From: Alphaproteobacteria bacterium
Lineage (GTDB): Bacteria; Pseudomonadota; Alphaproteobacteria; Micropepsales; Micropepsaceae
Direction of reading: 5' to 3'
Assembly: GCA_028292825.1 (NCBI GenBank)
Contig: JAQGLO010000105.1
Span: forward strand, 1 to 47,051
Length of the DNA stretch: 47,051 bases
Within the stretch, counting starts at the first letter, position 1. Each line of letters starts with the position of its first letter. The position numbers and the translations under genes are program-made. The notes under the pieces were generated by a model that made no database searches, had not been told where the DNA came from, and saw only the letters and a program-made list of their open reading frames with translations. This document shows, in pieces, positions 8,128-15,524 of the stretch.

Positions 8128-9066
8128 ATGAGCCGCGACATGCTGATGGGCGTCGGCAGCGGGCTTCTCGCCGGCGCGCTGTGGGGATTTGTCTTCATCG
8201 CGCCCGGCCTGACGGCCGATTTCACCGCGGCCCAGATCTCCGCCGCGCGCTATCTGGCCTATGGCCTCATCGCCGTCCCGCTGCTGGCGCCCCGCTGGCG
8301 CGCGCTGTCGCGCAAGTTGACCCGCGCCGACTGGCTGGCGCTGGTCTGGCTGGGGCTGACGGGCAACATCGTCTACTACGTCTTCCTCTCCACCGCCGTG
8401 CAGCTGGCAGGGCCCGCGCCGACCTCGCTGATCGTGGGCTTGCTGCCGGTGGTAATCACCCTGATCGGGGCGCGTGAAAAGGGCGCCATCCCGCTGCGCG
8501 CGCTGGCGCCGTCGCTGGCATTGGCGGTGGCCGGGGTGGCACTGATTTCGTTCACCTCGCTGGCGCAGGGCGGGGCGCATGGCAGCTGGCAGCGCCAGGC
8601 GCTGGGTCTGTTATGCGCCGGCGGCGCGCTGGCCTGCTGGGCGGCCTATGCCGTGGGCAATGCCCGCGCCATCGCCCGGGTGCCCGATATCTCCTCGCAG
8701 GACTGGTCATTGCTGCTGGGCGTGGCGACGGCGGCGCAGTGCGTGGTGCTGGCGGTGCCCGCCTTCGCGCTGTCGCCGGTACCGCAGAGCCACGAAGCCT
8801 GGCTGCGCTTTTCCGCCGTCAGCATCGCCATCGCCATCGGCGCCAGCGTGATCGGCAATGCGCTGTGGAACAGCGCCAGCCGCCGCCTGCCGCTGACAAT
8901 GATGGGGCAGCTGGTGGTGTTCGAGACCCTGTTCGCGCTGCTCTACAGCTTCGGCTGGGAGCGTCGCTGGCCGACCCTGCTGGAAGTCACCGCCATCACG
9001 GCGCTGCTGGCCGGCGTATGGTGGTGCGCCGCGACCCACCGCATCGAGCGACCCGCCCACGACTGA
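8128..9066 (+). CDS. EamA/DMT-family transporter
   Basis: A 312-aa inner-membrane permease of the drug/metabolite transporter superfamily with about ten hydrophobic segments in two EamA repeats. The first repeat begins VGSGLLAGALWGFVF. A loop near the middle (RAIARVPDISSQDW) separates the halves. The end of the second repeat has the usual ETLFALLYSF. Members export amino acids, sugars or metabolites; the substrate cannot be read from sequence. ATG at 8128, after GCAGGG, is chosen because the upstream in-frame extension from a GTG at 8044 has no membrane character. Confidence 0.88.
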   Translation: MSRDMLMGVGSGLLAGALWGFVFIAPGLTADFTAAQISAARYLAYGLIAVPLLAPRWRALSRKLTRADWLALVWLGLTGNIVYYVFLSTAVQLAGPAPTSLIVGLLPVVITLIGAREKGAIPLRALAPSLALAVAGVALISFTSLAQGGAHGSWQRQALGLLCAGGALACWAAYAVGNARAIARVPDISSQDWSLLLGVATAAQCVVLAVPAFALSPVPQSHEAWLRFSAVSIAIAIGASVIGNALWNSASRRLPLTMMGQLVVFETLFALLYSFGWERRWPTLLEVTAITALLAGVWWCAATHRIERPAHD

Positions 9067-9113
9067 ACCGTCAGCCAAAATGCGCGTTATCCTGGTTCAG
9101 ATGGAGGCTGCGC

Positions 9114-9284
9114 ATGTCCGAACCCGGTGGAAGCATCAAGAACCCCGACCACGAAGCCGAGAACCCGGCGCCGATGCCGCAAGGGACGATCCGCCAGGAC
9201 AAGCCCTCCGCGGTGAAAGGTCCGGAAAAACCGACCGATATCGCCGGCCAGCAGGGCGGGACGCACGGCGGCGGCCGCGGCTGA
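9114..9284 (+). CDS. small disordered hydrophilic protein
   Basis: A 56-aa predicted protein, rich in Pro, Gly, Lys and Glu, with no hydrophobic segment and a Gly/His tail (GGTHGGGRG). It is supported mainly by a strong Shine-Dalgarno (GGAGG at 9103-9107) 6 bp before the ATG, and by ending 12 bp before the next gene. The composition resembles small stress- or desiccation-related disordered proteins, but there is no recognisable family. Confidence 0.55.
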   Translation: MSEPGGSIKNPDHEAENPAPMPQGTIRQDKPSAVKGPEKPTDIAGQQGGTHGGGRG

Positions 9285-9296
9285 TCCCAGCTTGTA

Positions 9297-9899
9297 ATGG
9301 CGCGTAAACTCAAGACATACCTGACCCAGAGCGGCTTTTATGACCTTGCGGTCGCCGCGCCGTCGATGCAGGCGGCGCTGGAGGCTTGGGGGTTCACCCA
9401 CAACGTCTTCCATCAAGGCTTCGCGGCCGAGACCGACGATCCCGATATCGTTGCTGCCGCACTGGCGGCGCCCGGCATCGTGCTGAAACGGGCCGTGGGC
9501 ACCAGCGATCCATTTCAGGAACATGCGGCACCGCCGAAGAGCTTGCCCGCTGCGGCCGGATCACCAAAACCAGCCTCAAGGCCAAAGAAGGTGCCGCCAC
9601 CCAGGTCGGCACGCGAATCTTCGCGGGCTGCGATTCTATCGTTTGAAAAGGCGAAGGCCGCGCGTGAGGAAAAACAGGCGCGCGAACGCGAAGCCCTGGA
9701 GCGCCGCCAGGCGTCGCGTGACCGTGCCGTCGCCACCGCTGAAGCCGAACTGGAAAAGGCCCAGAAAGCGCACGCGAAAAGACTCGCTGCACTGGAAGCC
9801 GAACGACAGAAGATCGATCAGCGACGGGAAGCGGAGGACGATGCCTGGACCAAAATGCGCGAAAAGCTGGAACGCGCGATCCGGGACGCGGAGCGCTGA
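9297..9899 (+). CDS. coiled-coil protein, TolA-like composition
   Basis: A 200-aa protein. Residues 1-75 form a small globular segment (MARKLKTYLTQSGFYDLAVAA...). A Pro/Ala/Lys linker follows, and about 105-200 form one continuous charged helix (REEKQAREREALERRQ, KAHAKRLAALEAERQ) typical of a coiled coil. It has no signal peptide or transmembrane segment. Such proteins are often misannotated as TolA because of composition alone. The N-terminal part resembles uncharacterised alphaproteobacterial proteins. Function unknown. It is convergent with tRNA-Asn. Confidence 0.75.
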   Translation: MARKLKTYLTQSGFYDLAVAAPSMQAALEAWGFTHNVFHQGFAAETDDPDIVAAALAAPGIVLKRAVGTSDPFQEHAAPPKSLPAAAGSPKPASRPKKVPPPRSARESSRAAILSFEKAKAAREEKQAREREALERRQASRDRAVATAEAELEKAQKAHAKRLAALEAERQKIDQRREAEDDAWTKMREKLERAIRDAER

Positions 9900-9915
9900 A
9901 TGGGCGCTGGAAAAT

Positions 9916-9990
9916 TGGCTCCCCGGGCAAGATTCGAACTTGCGGCCAACCGGTTAACAGCCGATTGCTCTACCACTGAGCTACCGAGGA
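9916..9990 (-). tRNA. tRNA-Asn (GTT)
   Basis: A 75-nt cloverleaf on the minus strand. The acceptor stem TCCTCGG pairs with CCGGGGA, discriminator G, encoded CCA. D-loop is AGCTCAGTGGTAGAGC, anticodon loop CTGTTAA with GTT, and T-arm is GCAAGTTCGAATCTTGC. A plausible promoter upstream on the minus strand is TTGGTT-N17-TAAGAC. Confidence 0.96.
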
Positions 9991-10030
9991 ACACAGGACG
10001 GGCGTCTTAGCGCGTCCGGAGGCCCAAACC

Positions 10031-10051
10031 AAGCGGGAAATTTCCCCGCTT
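10031..10051. repeat. palindrome upstream of tRNA-Asn
   Basis: Inverted repeat AAGCGGG-N7-CCCGCTT, with GGGAAATTTCCC as an inner palindrome, about 40 bp upstream of tRNA-Asn. It overlaps the candidate -35 of the tRNA promoter, so it could be an operator. It lacks the T-run of an intrinsic terminator. Confidence 0.4.
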
Positions 10052-10074
10052 AACCGCCGATTTCGGCTCCCCAT

Positions 10075-10106
10075 AAAGAAAAATGAGGCCGGGAGTGATC
10101 CCGGCC
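10075..10106 (-). terminator. intrinsic terminator of the beta-propeller gene
   Basis: A perfect 8-bp stem, GGCCGGGA-GTGA-TCCCGGCC (10087-10106), is followed on the minus strand by a T-rich run (the complement of 10075-10084). It lies about 130 bp downstream of the minus-strand gene ending at 10235. Confidence 0.7.
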
Positions 10107-10170
10107 CCAAGGCGTTGGGTAATGGTGGGGTGTCTTCAAGGAAGACGAGGGGAGGATGCACAGGTGGCGG

Positions 10171-10186
10171 TTAACAAGCCCTTAAC
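10171..10186. promoter_or_regulatory. candidate CtrA box
   Basis: TTAA-CAAGCCC-TTAAC matches the full CtrA consensus TTAA-N7-TTAAC. It lies in the 244-bp gap between tRNA-Asn and the 3' end of the beta-propeller gene, so its target is unclear; tRNA-Asn is 180 bp away. Function is inferred from consensus alone. Confidence 0.35.
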
Positions 10187-10234
10187 CGTGACCTCGAATT
10201 CCCCAAATAGTTCCCCACAGGAAATTTCGGCGGA

Positions 10235-11119
10235 TTATTTCGGCATCGGGATGGAGATCGCCTTGCCGGTGCCGCGCTCGGCGATCCAGATAACGTCGCC
10301 GGCGGGTTCGGCCGCGGTGGGCGTCACCAGCCCGTCCTTCAGCACCGTGACATGGGCGGTGTCGCCAGCGATGGTCAGGCTGTCGATCTTGCCCGCGCCA
10401 TTCTCGGCCACCAGCAGCTTGCCGCCCGCGGCGCGCATGCCGTCCGGGCCCTTGACCGGGGCATCCATCCAGATGTCCACCGGCGTCTTGGGCTTGCCGT
10501 CCGCGCCGACATCCACGCGCCACAGCTTGTTGAAGAACACGCTGTTCACATAGAGCGTGCCGTTCAGGAAGGTGATGCCGTCGATGCCGGTCAGGTTGCG
10601 GTGCTCCAGATACAGCTCCGCCGCGCTGGCGCCCGGCGCCAGGCGATAGATGCGGGCATTGCCGGTGTCGGCGATGTAGAGCGCCTTGTCCGGACCGACG
10701 GTGAAATCGTTGCAGGTGGTGTTGTCGCCCGGCAGGTTCCAGCGCAGCTTTTCCTTGCCGGTCCTGATGTCAAAGCCGCGCAGGGCGGTGTGGCGCTGGA
10801 CCGGCGTGACGCCCGCGACCGGCGTCAGCTGGCAGGTCCACAGGGTGTTGCCGTCGGCCAGCTGGCCGAAGAAGAAGGTGCCCGGGCCTTCGGCGCTGGC
10901 GTCGATGAACTTCTCCGCCGTGGTGGAGCCTTTCTTGACCTTGTAGACGAAGGGCGTGGAGGCGCTGCCCACGATCAGGTCGCCGTTCGGCGCGATGGTC
11001 AGGCTTTCGGGCTGGGACTTGGCGTCCCCGATCAGGACTTCGGCGGACAGCGCGGCCGTGGTGGACAGCGCGAGCAGGGCGCAGGCGGCACCCACGGACA
11101 TCTTGAACGTGCGGATCAT
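10235..11119 (-). CDS. exported SMP-30/NHL-like beta-propeller protein
   Basis: A 294-aa exported protein. The signal peptide ends near residue 25 (STTAALSA-EV). It is followed by repeated strands of a six-bladed propeller typical of SMP-30/gluconolactonase or strictosidine-synthase-like proteins: SLTIAPNGDLIVGS, DFTVGPDKALYIADTGNAR, IDGITFLNGTLYVNS, GKLLVAENGAGKIDSL. These proteins are often Ca- or Zn-dependent lactonases or sugar binders; no substrate is evident. GGGGAGA precedes the ATG. It is divergent from the PilZ gene across 159 bp and ends at a clear terminator. Confidence 0.8.
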   Translation of the reverse strand: MIRTFKMSVGAACALLALSTTAALSAEVLIGDAKSQPESLTIAPNGDLIVGSASTPFVYKVKKGSTTAEKFIDASAEGPGTFFFGQLADGNTLWTCQLTPVAGVTPVQRHTALRGFDIRTGKEKLRWNLPGDNTTCNDFTVGPDKALYIADTGNARIYRLAPGASAAELYLEHRNLTGIDGITFLNGTLYVNSVFFNKLWRVDVGADGKPKTPVDIWMDAPVKGPDGMRAAGGKLLVAENGAGKIDSLTIAGDTAHVTVLKDGLVTPTAAEPAGDVIWIAERGTGKAISIPMPK

Positions 11120-11278
11120 GGAAATCTCCCCGTTGGTTATTTGGCCAGCTTTATAGCCAATTGCGGAGGTTGTGTGAAATTCCGGCAGGCTTGTGCGGGT
11201 TTCCTAAAATTCGAACCATCCCGTTGAACAAGCCACAGTTTTTCCCTGTCAGGATCGCCTTGGGCTTGGGGACATACG

Positions 11279-11626
11279 ATGCCGTTGCTGGGATTGATCA
11301 GGGCAAAAGACACGCATGTGGACCGGCGCGCTTCGCCGCGCCGGCGCGTGAACTGGGGCAGCTTCATAGCGCTGCTGGACGGCAGCCACTGGATCAAATG
11401 CCAGACCCGCGACATCTCCGCGGGCGGGGCGCGTGTGGCGCTGGACGAGCCGCGCGGCCTGCCGCCCGCCGTCTGGTTCCTGGATATGCGAAACCGGCTG
11501 GCCTATGAGGGCCGCATCGCCTGGCAGCGTTCGCCCGAGATCGGGCTGGAATTCCTCAAGGTCCACCGCTTCGCCGACGCGCCCTCGGACGCCTTGCGCC
11601 GGGTGATCGAGACCGTCAGCCAGTAG
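11279..11626 (+). CDS. PilZ-domain protein
   Basis: A 115-aa single-domain PilZ protein, a candidate cyclic-di-GMP receptor. The nucleotide-binding signatures are present: an Arg-rich RxxxR region (RRASPRRRV, about 16-24) and D45-I-S-A-G-G, matching D/NxSxxG. The closing strand IGLEFLKV is also present. It stands alone, with the start of the divergent beta-propeller gene upstream and the convergent large exported protein 8 bp downstream. No flagellar or cellulose gene is adjacent, so the output cannot be inferred. Confidence 0.88.
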   Translation: MPLLGLIRAKDTHVDRRASPRRRVNWGSFIALLDGSHWIKCQTRDISAGGARVALDEPRGLPPAVWFLDMRNRLAYEGRIAWQRSPEIGLEFLKVHRFADAPSDALRRVIETVSQ

Positions 11627-11634
11627 GGGAGTGA

Positions 11635-13320
11635 TCAGTTGGGGACTTGGTGTGCCGCGGCTCGCCAACGCGCCAGGGACAGCCTGCAAGCCTCGGGCTT
11701 GGAGGCCTGGCACCCACCATCGCGTTCCACGTCGCCCAGGTAAGCGCCCTTGTTGCCGGTGTGCCTGACGGTCTTGAAATGGAAGTCCGGGCCCAGGTCC
11801 AAAAGCACCGGCCCCGCAGCGCTGTTCATGGCAATCGTCGCGGCCTGTCCGCTGCGGATGCTGACCAGGTTGCTGCCGCCGGAATAGTTGGTGAAGACAA
11901 GGTTCGGGCCGGCGCTGTACTTGCCGGGCGAGGAAAACTCACCGATCCAGATGCCGTTGCTGCCGGCGGCCGCGCCGTCCTTGCCGCTGGCGCCGCTGGG
12001 ATAGACGGTGAGCACGTCCGCTACAATCTTCTCGATGGCGACCTTCTGGGTGTGGTCCCCGATCTGCGCAAGATAGACCTTGGAAGCATCATTGGAATTC
12101 GGTCCGGAAACCGCATGGATGGTGCCGCCGATCAGGCTCTCCATGCGGTACTTGTCGCCGTTCTGCGGATTCAGCACAAAATCGTTGCCGTTGCTCCCGG
12201 CAATATCCACCAGGTCGAATGTCACGCGTGACGTGTTGCTGATATTCACGCCGCCATAGGGATGGGAATAGTCCCGCTTGGCCGCCGGATCCTGTATGGA
12301 CGTGATCTGGTCGATATTTTCAGTGCCGGCCCAGGTCTCCAGGTCATAGTTGAAGAAACCGGAATTCTCGATCCGGCTGCCCGCCATGGTGACCGTGGCC
12401 TTGGGATCCCCGCTCTGAATGAAGAGGCCCGATTGCGCCGCGAAGCGGGCCCGCAATCCCCGATCGTCGAGATGACCATGCACATTCTGCTGCCATACGC
12501 CGAAGGGACGTCCGCTCTGCGGGTCAGCCGGCGCAGCGACAAGGTGCCAGAAATCCCCGCAATGCTCGAAAAGACCGGCCACGCGCTCGTCCATATTGTC
12601 GGTGCTGAAATAACAGGCGCCCTTGGTGCCGGTGACGGTGATGCCCGGTCCGATTGTCATGCCCCGGATGGAAGCGCTCGCCAGCGCCTTCATGTTGTAC
12701 TGGTCCTTGCCGTAGCTGGCATATTGTCCGTCGAACGTGATCGTGCCGTCCAGGTGGAAATTCTGCGCCATGAAGGCAATCTGGTTGCCGCTGTCCGATG
12801 CCGCGCCACTTTCGCCCAGGGCGATATAGGCGCCGCTGCCCGTCCAGGAAGTGTTGCGCACCGTCACGGTACGGACGGTGTTGAAGATGTCGCCTGGCGT
12901 GGCGAGCATGATGCGGGCCTTGCCGAAATCGACCGCGACCGGTTTCTGCGCCATGGCGTTGAAGGCATTCCAGTCGTCGGTACCGAAATCCACACGCAGG
13001 CCCGTGCCGTTGGCCGCCGGCGCCATCGCCAGGATCGCCGTGCAGGATGACGCGGCGGCGATGAATGTGGGGAAACTGGCGCGTCCATGGCTGCCCGGGG
13101 CGCCCACCTCAAACAGCACCACAGCCTTTTTGACGTCGGCCGCGATAAAGCAATGGCTTTGACTTTTCAGGCGGTTGCCGTCGACCGCGCCATCGCTGAG
13201 TGTAAGTTCGTCAGCGGCAAGTCCGGCGGCGGCAGGGGTAAGCGGCGCGGCGGCGCAACCATCAGCGCATGCCAGAAACAGGACAGCGGACGCCAGGAAG
13301 AGGCAGCGGACATTTTCCAA
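11635..13320 (-). CDS. large exported protein, possible right-handed beta-helix
   Basis: About 561 aa. The N terminus LFLASAVLFLACADGC is a signal peptide. A lipobox-like LAC or an AAA-P cleavage site are both possible. The mature part has many short Gly/Asn-rich strand repeats (VTVRNTSWTGSGAYIALGE, VTMAGSRIENSGFFNYDLE, GVNISNTSRVTFDLVDI), the pattern of pectate-lyase-like beta-helices, and a Cys-rich C terminus. No catalytic motif is recognised. The start is uncertain: the frame runs back through tRNA-Cys. TTG at 13320, after GAAAGG, is chosen because it gives a proper signal peptide. A single-gene unit directly downstream of a tRNA may be acquired DNA. Confidence 0.65.
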   Translation of the reverse strand: MENVRCLFLASAVLFLACADGCAAAPLTPAAAGLAADELTLSDGAVDGNRLKSQSHCFIAADVKKAVVLFEVGAPGSHGRASFPTFIAAASSCTAILAMAPAANGTGLRVDFGTDDWNAFNAMAQKPVAVDFGKARIMLATPGDIFNTVRTVTVRNTSWTGSGAYIALGESGAASDSGNQIAFMAQNFHLDGTITFDGQYASYGKDQYNMKALASASIRGMTIGPGITVTGTKGACYFSTDNMDERVAGLFEHCGDFWHLVAAPADPQSGRPFGVWQQNVHGHLDDRGLRARFAAQSGLFIQSGDPKATVTMAGSRIENSGFFNYDLETWAGTENIDQITSIQDPAAKRDYSHPYGGVNISNTSRVTFDLVDIAGSNGNDFVLNPQNGDKYRMESLIGGTIHAVSGPNSNDASKVYLAQIGDHTQKVAIEKIVADVLTVYPSGASGKDGAAAGSNGIWIGEFSSPGKYSAGPNLVFTNYSGGSNLVSIRSGQAATIAMNSAAGPVLLDLGPDFHFKTVRHTGNKGAYLGDVERDGGCQASKPEACRLSLARWRAAAHQVPN

Positions 13321-13408
13321 CAGAATGCCTTTCGACCGGAGCGGTCTGCCCCAGTCAAACGGCAAAGGCAAAACCGCATTTTGTGATTTTCTAAGCCCTT
13401 GAAATGTA

Positions 13409-13482
13409 TGGAGGCCTCGCCCGGAATCGAACCGGGGTGCAAGGATTTGCAATCCTCTGCGTAACCACTCCGCCACGAGGCC
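13409..13482 (-). tRNA. tRNA-Cys (GCA)
   Basis: A 74-nt minus-strand cloverleaf. Acceptor stem GGCCTCG/CGAGGCC, discriminator T, encoded CCA. Anticodon loop is ATTGCAAAT with GCA, T-arm is CCGGTTCGATTCCGG. The downstream exported-protein gene lies on the same strand. Confidence 0.96.
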
Positions 13483-13561
13483 TCATGAAAGCGACCGGAT
13501 GAACGGGTCTTTGCGGGTGGGCGGCGGCTATAGCAGCCGGGGCCCGGCCCGACAACCCGGA

Positions 13562-13930
13562 TCAGGACATGACAAAGGCATTGAGCTTGTTGCCGTCCAG
13601 GTCGCGGAAATAGGCGGCATAGAAGCCTTCCCACCGTTGGCCGGGCGGGCCTTCGCAGGTGCCGCCCAGCGACAGGGCCAGGGCATGGATGCGGTCCACC
13701 TGGGCCGTGTCCCTGGCTTCCAGCGCCACCATCACGCCATTGCCCACCGTGGCCGGCTGGCCGTCAAAGGGGACGGTCAGGCCGATTCCGGCCGCACCGC
13801 CGGGAATGCCCCAGGTGACGAATTTGTCGTCGCCCCCCATGCGGGATACGCCCATTTCCGCGGCGATGGCGTCATAGAAGGCCGCGCCTTTGACCAGATT
13901 CTTGGTGCCCAGGGTCACATAGCCGATCAT
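13562..13930 (-). CDS. VOC/glyoxalase-fold protein
   Basis: A 122-aa vicinal-oxygen-chelate protein. The two beta-alpha-beta-beta-beta modules are visible: IGYVTLGTKNLVKGAAFYDAI at the start, and GFYAAYFRDLDGNKLNAFV at the end, the characteristic DPDGN-type finish. Members include metal-dependent lyases, dioxygenases and binding/resistance proteins. The metal ligands are not complete enough to assign glyoxalase I. It is a single gene between tRNA-Cys and the divergent methyltransferase. Confidence 0.85.
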   Translation of the reverse strand: MIGYVTLGTKNLVKGAAFYDAIAAEMGVSRMGGDDKFVTWGIPGGAAGIGLTVPFDGQPATVGNGVMVALEARDTAQVDRIHALALSLGGTCEGPPGQRWEGFYAAYFRDLDGNKLNAFVMS

Positions 13931-14061
13931 TTTTGCCTCCGAAAAACCCGATGCTCCAGCGGGCCGGGGAGGGCGTCAAGCGTCCTTTCGGCGCGTTGTG
14001 ACGAGGCGGCGGGGAGCCTATAACCCCCCAACGCTTCCGCGACTCTTTCAAAGGCTTTCCG

Positions 14062-14703
14062 ATGTCCGAATCCGCGCGCTTCAACATGATCGAGACCCAG
14101 ATCCGTCCCGCCAATGTCACCGATCCGCGCATCTTCGCCGCCCTGGACGCCGTGGCGCGCGAGAAGTTCGTGCCCCGCGCCGCCCAGGCCCTGGCCTATG
14201 CCGATGTGCCGGTGGCCGTGGCCCAGGGCCGCTACCTGCTGGACCCGCGCAGCTTCGCCAAGCTGCTGCAGCTGGCGCAGGTGACGGCCACCGACCGCGT
14301 GCTCGATGTCGGCTGCGCCACCGGCTATTCCTCCGCCGTGCTGGGACGCCTGGCCGCCGAGGTGATTGCGCTGGAGCAGGATGCCGATTTGGTGCGTGTT
14401 GCCAGCGACTTGCTGGCGACTGTTGTGGGCAGGGTTGAACTGGTCCAGGGCGGGCTGATCGAAGGCGTGAAGAACCATGCCCCCTATGACGTGATCTTCA
14501 TCAACGGTGCGATCGAGGCGGTGCCTGACATCCTGCTGGGCCAGTTGGCCGAAGGCGGCCGCCTGGTCACCGTGATCAAGGACGGCCAGAGCCGCGCCTG
14601 GCTGTTCCTGAAAGAGAATGGCCAGATCGGCAAGCGCCCCGATTTCGACGCCGATGTGCCGCTGCTGGCCGGGTTCCGCAAAGCCATGGGCTTTGTTTTC
14701 TAG
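14062..14703 (+). CDS. protein-L-isoaspartate O-methyltransferase family protein
   Basis: A 213-aa Rossmann methyltransferase of the PCMT family. SAM motif I is VLDVGCATGYS (about 80-90) and the motif II region is DVIFINGAIEAVPDILL. The classical PCMT substrate loop containing TISQP is replaced by QGRYLLDPRSF. It therefore belongs to the divergent pcm-like group that in many Alphaproteobacteria precedes tolC, popZ and valS. Repair of isoaspartyl proteins is the family role, but activity is uncertain without that loop. Here popZ follows directly and no tolC is present. Confidence 0.85.
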   Translation: MSESARFNMIETQIRPANVTDPRIFAALDAVAREKFVPRAAQALAYADVPVAVAQGRYLLDPRSFAKLLQLAQVTATDRVLDVGCATGYSSAVLGRLAAEVIALEQDADLVRVASDLLATVVGRVELVQGGLIEGVKNHAPYDVIFINGAIEAVPDILLGQLAEGGRLVTVIKDGQSRAWLFLKENGQIGKRPDFDADVPLLAGFRKAMGFVF

Positions 14704-14819
14704 CGCCGTTCTGTCCGAATTTTTGATGCCGCAGCGTTAACTCTATCTTTGCCATCCGCCCCCCACTGTCATACCGTTCAATCTAGCCCGCCCATTGTGG
14801 CGGAGCCGTGGAGCTGCCG

Positions 14820-15428
14820 ATGTCGAATCCCCAGCATGAGCCCACCATGGAGGAAATCCTTGCCTCCATCCGCAAGATCATCTCGGAAGACGCGCCTGAA
14901 GGCGCGCCCGCGGAGGCCCCGGCCGCGCCGCCGGTGCATGACGATGTGCTGGAACTGACCCAGGAATTCACGCCCGAACCGCCCGCGGCGATACCGGCGC
15001 CCGCACCGGTGCCGACTCCCGCCCCGGTCATGGCTCCTGCGGCCGAAGACCTGGTGTTCGAGACCGTGGCGCCCGCGGCGCCGTCGGCCCATTCCGATAT
15101 CTTCTCCGACCATACCCGCAAGGCGATGGAAGACGCTTTTGATTCCATTCCCGAAGAGCCGGAGCCCGCGCCGGCCCCGGTGCGCGCCGCCGCCGCGGCC
15201 TTCGCGCCAGTGGACGGCTCCAGCGTCGAAACCGTGTTCGAGCGCGCCGTGCGCGAAAGCTTCGAGCCGGTCATGCGGGGCTATCTCTCCGACAATTCCG
15301 CTTCCGTGATCGAGGGCATGAAGCCCCTGATCCGCGAATGGATGGACGCGCATTTCCCGGCTTTGCTGGAAGGCGCCGTCCGCGCCGAAGTCGAGCGGGT
15401 TGTGAAGTCCCGGGCCGCCAAGCGCTAG
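14820..15428 (+). CDS. popZ: polar organizing protein PopZ homologue (DUF2497)
   Basis: A 202-aa PopZ-family protein. In Caulobacter PopZ self-assembles at cell poles and anchors ParB and cell-cycle regulators. The diagnostic N-terminal helix PTMEEILASIRKIISED is followed by a long acidic Pro/Ala/Glu-rich disordered region. The C-terminal oligomerisation helices are VETVFERAVRESFEPVMRGY and PLIREWMDAHFPALLEGAVR. Position directly before valS matches the Caulobacter arrangement. ATG at 14820, after GGAG, begins the conserved N terminus. The organism therefore probably has PopZ-type polarity, consistent with the candidate CtrA sites. Confidence 0.92.
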   Translation: MSNPQHEPTMEEILASIRKIISEDAPEGAPAEAPAAPPVHDDVLELTQEFTPEPPAAIPAPAPVPTPAPVMAPAAEDLVFETVAPAAPSAHSDIFSDHTRKAMEDAFDSIPEEPEPAPAPVRAAAAAFAPVDGSSVETVFERAVRESFEPVMRGYLSDNSASVIEGMKPLIREWMDAHFPALLEGAVRAEVERVVKSRAAKR

Positions 15429-15435
15429 GCTTGTC

Positions 15436-15455
15436 ATCCCCGCGAAAGCGGGGAT
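15436..15455. repeat. GAAA-loop palindromic repeat upstream of valS
   Basis: ATCCCCGCGAAAGCGGGGAT is a perfect 8-bp stem with a GNRA tetraloop, embedded in TTGTCATCCCCGCGAAAGCG. It belongs to a short dispersed repeat type common in proteobacterial intergenic DNA. A degenerate copy lies just after valS. Confidence 0.7.
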
Positions 15456-15524
15456 CCGGGGCCACCGGACTTGACGTTCCGGCAAATAATCCGCAATTCC
15501 CCACCCGGATTTGCCGGATTTACC

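Noticed and set aside
9297-9899. TolA
   Set aside because: Only the charged coiled-coil composition matches; there is no membrane anchor and no TolA C-terminal domain.
10121-10150. Second terminator at GTCTTC-AAG-GAAGAC
   Set aside because: Short stem with no T-run on either strand.
13321-13476. Start of the large exported protein within tRNA-Cys
   Set aside because: The first codons are a translation of the tRNA. A TTG at 13320 gives a proper signal peptide.
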